Assembly (NCBI GenBank): GCA_902792895.1
Contig: CADBBK010000023.1
Location: forward strand, 1-63,684
Length of the DNA: 63,684 bases
Source of the DNA: an uncultured Bacteroidales bacterium
GTDB taxonomy: Bacteria > Bacteroidota > Bacteroidia > Bacteroidales > Muribaculaceae
Direction: 5' to 3'
The translations under genes and the position numbers were made by a program. Of this stretch, positions 61,748 through 63,684 are shown one piece after another; position 1 is the stretch's first letter, and every line of letters begins with the position of its first letter. The notes under the pieces are model-generated. The model made no database searches. It saw only the letters and a program-made list of their open reading frames with translations, and was not told the DNA's origin.

Positions 61748-61755
61748 TACCTTTG
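61748..61755 (+). promoter_or_regulatory. -7 box TACCTTTG for the TPR/AraC gene
   Basis: TACCTTTG implies a leader of about 100 bases before the start codon at 61860. Confidence 0.6.
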
Positions 61756-61859
61756 CGACATGTTCTGTACAGGATAAATGCTGTCAATTACCATCATTAG
61801 TCCCTGCGTGTGAACGTGCCGGTACTGCGTTCCGGTCCAAGGAATAGTGCATTTAATTC

Positions 61860-63530
61860 ATGAGAGGAAAAAAACTGCTATATAAGAACTGTTTATCGTT
61901 GTTGCTGATGTTGCTGGCGGCCATCACGGCGCGCGGCGCTAATGCCTATAATGTCAACCAATATAACCAGTGGGACCGGAACCCGACTGACGTGCTGATG
62001 CGCCGTGGGCAGGATTTCTTGCAGAACAGAGGCTTGGTCGATAGTGCAATGGTGTGCTATTCCATCGTCGCAGGCCGTGCGAATCGCGATTCACAGGACA
62101 CCCTTGAAATCTACCACATTGCCAGGGCATTCAACAACCTCGGCTACATTTACGCGGCTTACTATTATGACTATGAGAAGGCCTACGAGAACCTGAAACG
62201 GTCGACAGAACTGTCGAGGCGCTACGGCTTTGACGACAACCTGGCGTACACCTATCTGAACATGGCTTCGATTATCGATGACCGTAACAGTCTCTTCGGG
62301 GACGACACTTTCTCAACCGACGCACTGGAAAATACCAAATTGGCCTTTGATGTCGCTGCCAAGTCACGGGAGTGGAATGTGGCGGTAACCAGTATCTATA
62401 ACATGCTGGACATGGTGCGCAATGGAATGGATATCAGGCGCATCGAGCCGGAACTGAACCGTTTCAAGAATCTGCAACTCACCGATAGCGTGGAGATGTG
62501 GCAGTGTACGAGGCTGTTTTGCCAGGCTACCGAGGCATTCATCTCCGGTCAGTATCAGCGTGCTCTGGAGTGCTATGACCAGATGCTGCTCCAGGCTCAG
62601 CAGTTAACGACCAATCGCCAGCAGTGCGTTATCAAGGCCATGCAGCAGCGAGGAAATGTGTTGGCTGCCATGCACCGCTATCAGGATGCTATCGCCTGTC
62701 TGGAGCAGGTCGAGCAGATTACCCGCGACCAGGGGATGCAGCGCGAACTCATCAGTACCTACCGCGCTATGGCCCAGATTTACAATGCGATGGGCAATAA
62801 GCTGAAGGCTGACCAATTTGACTACAAGTACCTCAAGGCTAAGGACGAATTCATTCTCCAAAGCCATGCCGAGAGGCTGGAGAAATCGCGCTTCCTCGAC
62901 GAGATGCAGCGTGTCAACGAGCAGGTGGAGCAATTCCGGGCTAAGCATGAGAGGGCACAGATGATGCTGCTCATGATGAGCCTGCTTGCCGCCGTCATCT
63001 TGGTGGCGCTGGTGCTGCTGGTGCGCAGCAATATCAAACAGCGCAACTACATCAGGCACCTCTATGAGAAAAATGTACAGCTGCTTGATGTCAAGGTCGC
63101 TGATGCACAACCCGTTACTCAGGCAGTTGACGAGCAGGAGGAAACAGCACCCAAGTATCAGAGCCTGTTGGACCAGGAGAGCAAAGACCGCCTCTATGAA
63201 CAGATCAAGCAGGTGATGGACAATATGGAATTCATTTGCCAGCCCGACTTCTCGCTTCAGTCGCTGGCCGAACAGGTGGGAAGCAACTATAAGTATGTCT
63301 CCCAAGTGCTCAATGAACGTTACGGCAAGAGCTTCAAACAGGTGCTCAACGAGCAGCGTGTGCGTGAGGCTTGCCGTATCCTCAACGACACCGAGCAGTC
63401 GGGCCACTTGACAATCGAGGCCATTGCAGCCAACCTGGGTTTCAATTCACGCAGCAATTTCACCGTCACCTTTAAGCGCATCACGGGCATTTCTCCCTCC
63501 GACTTCATGAAGATGGCCAAGGAAAAATAG
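61860..63530 (+). CDS. membrane-anchored TPR sensor with C-terminal AraC-type HTH
   Basis: A 556-residue regulator. A signal peptide (about 1-28) leads to a periplasmic part with TPR-like helical repeats (about 40-340) and a coiled segment (about 340-370). One membrane segment (about 371-394) and a cytoplasmic linker follow. The C-terminal AraC domain (about 455-556) has two helix-turn-helix units (SLQSLAEQVGSNYKYVSQVL; TIEAIAANLGFNSRSNFTVTF). It probably senses an envelope signal and controls transcription directly. No histidine kinase domain is present. Confidence 0.92.
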   Translation: MRGKKLLYKNCLSLLLMLLAAITARGANAYNVNQYNQWDRNPTDVLMRRGQDFLQNRGLVDSAMVCYSIVAGRANRDSQDTLEIYHIARAFNNLGYIYAAYYYDYEKAYENLKRSTELSRRYGFDDNLAYTYLNMASIIDDRNSLFGDDTFSTDALENTKLAFDVAAKSREWNVAVTSIYNMLDMVRNGMDIRRIEPELNRFKNLQLTDSVEMWQCTRLFCQATEAFISGQYQRALECYDQMLLQAQQLTTNRQQCVIKAMQQRGNVLAAMHRYQDAIACLEQVEQITRDQGMQRELISTYRAMAQIYNAMGNKLKADQFDYKYLKAKDEFILQSHAERLEKSRFLDEMQRVNEQVEQFRAKHERAQMMLLMMSLLAAVILVALVLLVRSNIKQRNYIRHLYEKNVQLLDVKVADAQPVTQAVDEQEETAPKYQSLLDQESKDRLYEQIKQVMDNMEFICQPDFSLQSLAEQVGSNYKYVSQVLNERYGKSFKQVLNEQRVREACRILNDTEQSGHLTIEAIAANLGFNSRSNFTVTFKRITGISPSDFMKMAKEK

Positions 63531-63586
63531 GGTACATTCCATGGGCATGTTTCAGTGAAAAACGCCCTTTAATACACAGTTTTTGG

Positions 63587-63607
63587 TTCTGTTTCACGGA
63601 AACAGAA
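63587..63607 (+). terminator. hairpin after the TPR/AraC gene
   Basis: A 9-bp perfect stem (TTCTGTTTC with GAAACAGAA) has a 3-base loop. No T tract follows, so it may be an operator or RNA stabiliser rather than a terminator. Confidence 0.45.
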
Positions 63608-63650
63608 CACAGGCGCAGGCTATTTCTTTGCATAAGGGAATGGCCTTAAC

Positions 63651-63658
63651 TATTTTTG
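63651..63658 (+). promoter_or_regulatory. -7 box TATTTTTG at the window edge
   Basis: TATTTTTG fits the consensus; the gene it serves would begin beyond the window. Confidence 0.45.
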
Positions 63659-63684
63659 CCGAAGAATTCATCAACTGGTGAAAA

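Overview
The window looks like a chromosomal segment of a gut-type Bacteroidales bacterium (phylum Bacteroidota), most likely near Muribaculaceae or Prevotellaceae. The grounds are a SusC/SusD pair, gldE, secreted proteins with dockerin-like repeats, a Bacteroidota-type YidC, and many promoters of the Bacteroidota form TTTG-N19-TAnnTTTG (for example before pyrG and the tRNA). The species assignment is inference; no rRNA is present.

Layout. 1-3836: two related minisatellite elements surround a highly expressed secreted cohesin-like protein and a four-helix-bundle gene. 3837-12883: pyrG and yidC, each followed by a four-helix-bundle gene bounded by inverted short-repeat arrays, then a TM2 protein, a GH25 lysozyme and envelope proteins. 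12932-17822: C69 dipeptidase, TraB/GumN protein, GldE and a YkvA-like protein. 17886-24013 (minus strand): a secreted protein, rplU and a damaged rpmA, truA, speA and a protein with an internal dockerin. 24388-27823: aldolase, tRNA-Pro, GH53 galactanase and an EamA transporter. 27872-31279 (minus strand): an XRE regulator with a frameshifted membrane partner, aroB, a HAD phosphatase and a DUF5715 lipoprotein. 31515-35826: tyrosine phosphatase, GH20 hexosaminidase and transglutaminase-like protein. 36081-47410: SusC, SusD, two lipoproteins, a GHL10 hydrolase with dockerin, and cutC. 47414-54359 (minus strand): four consecutive dockerin proteins (CotH, NAGPA-type phosphodiester glycosidase, two paralogues). 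54641-63684: lysA, miaA, AI-2E transporter, xth, DUF4250, RluA-type synthase, TonB-like protein and a membrane-anchored TPR/AraC regulator.

Most unusual structure. Intergenic spaces repeatedly hold short tandem arrays arranged as inverted pairs. Three of these enclose a four-helix-bundle (S23/IVP/Avd-like) gene and others have no gene. They abut or overlap neighbouring stop codons, and one copy has replaced the end of a secreted protein. A hairpin at the apex of the two largest copies shows a compensatory base-pair change. This resembles a family of minimal mobile elements with autonomous and gene-less forms, comparable in layout to REP/RAYT or 23S rRNA intervening sequences, but located between protein genes.

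Other points: a deletion joins L21 to L27; a secreted dockerin set sits in the same window as a cohesin-like protein; and an apparent glycan-utilisation locus carries activities (GHL10, NAGPA, with GH20 and GH25 nearby) that suggest amino-sugar polymers such as peptidoglycan.
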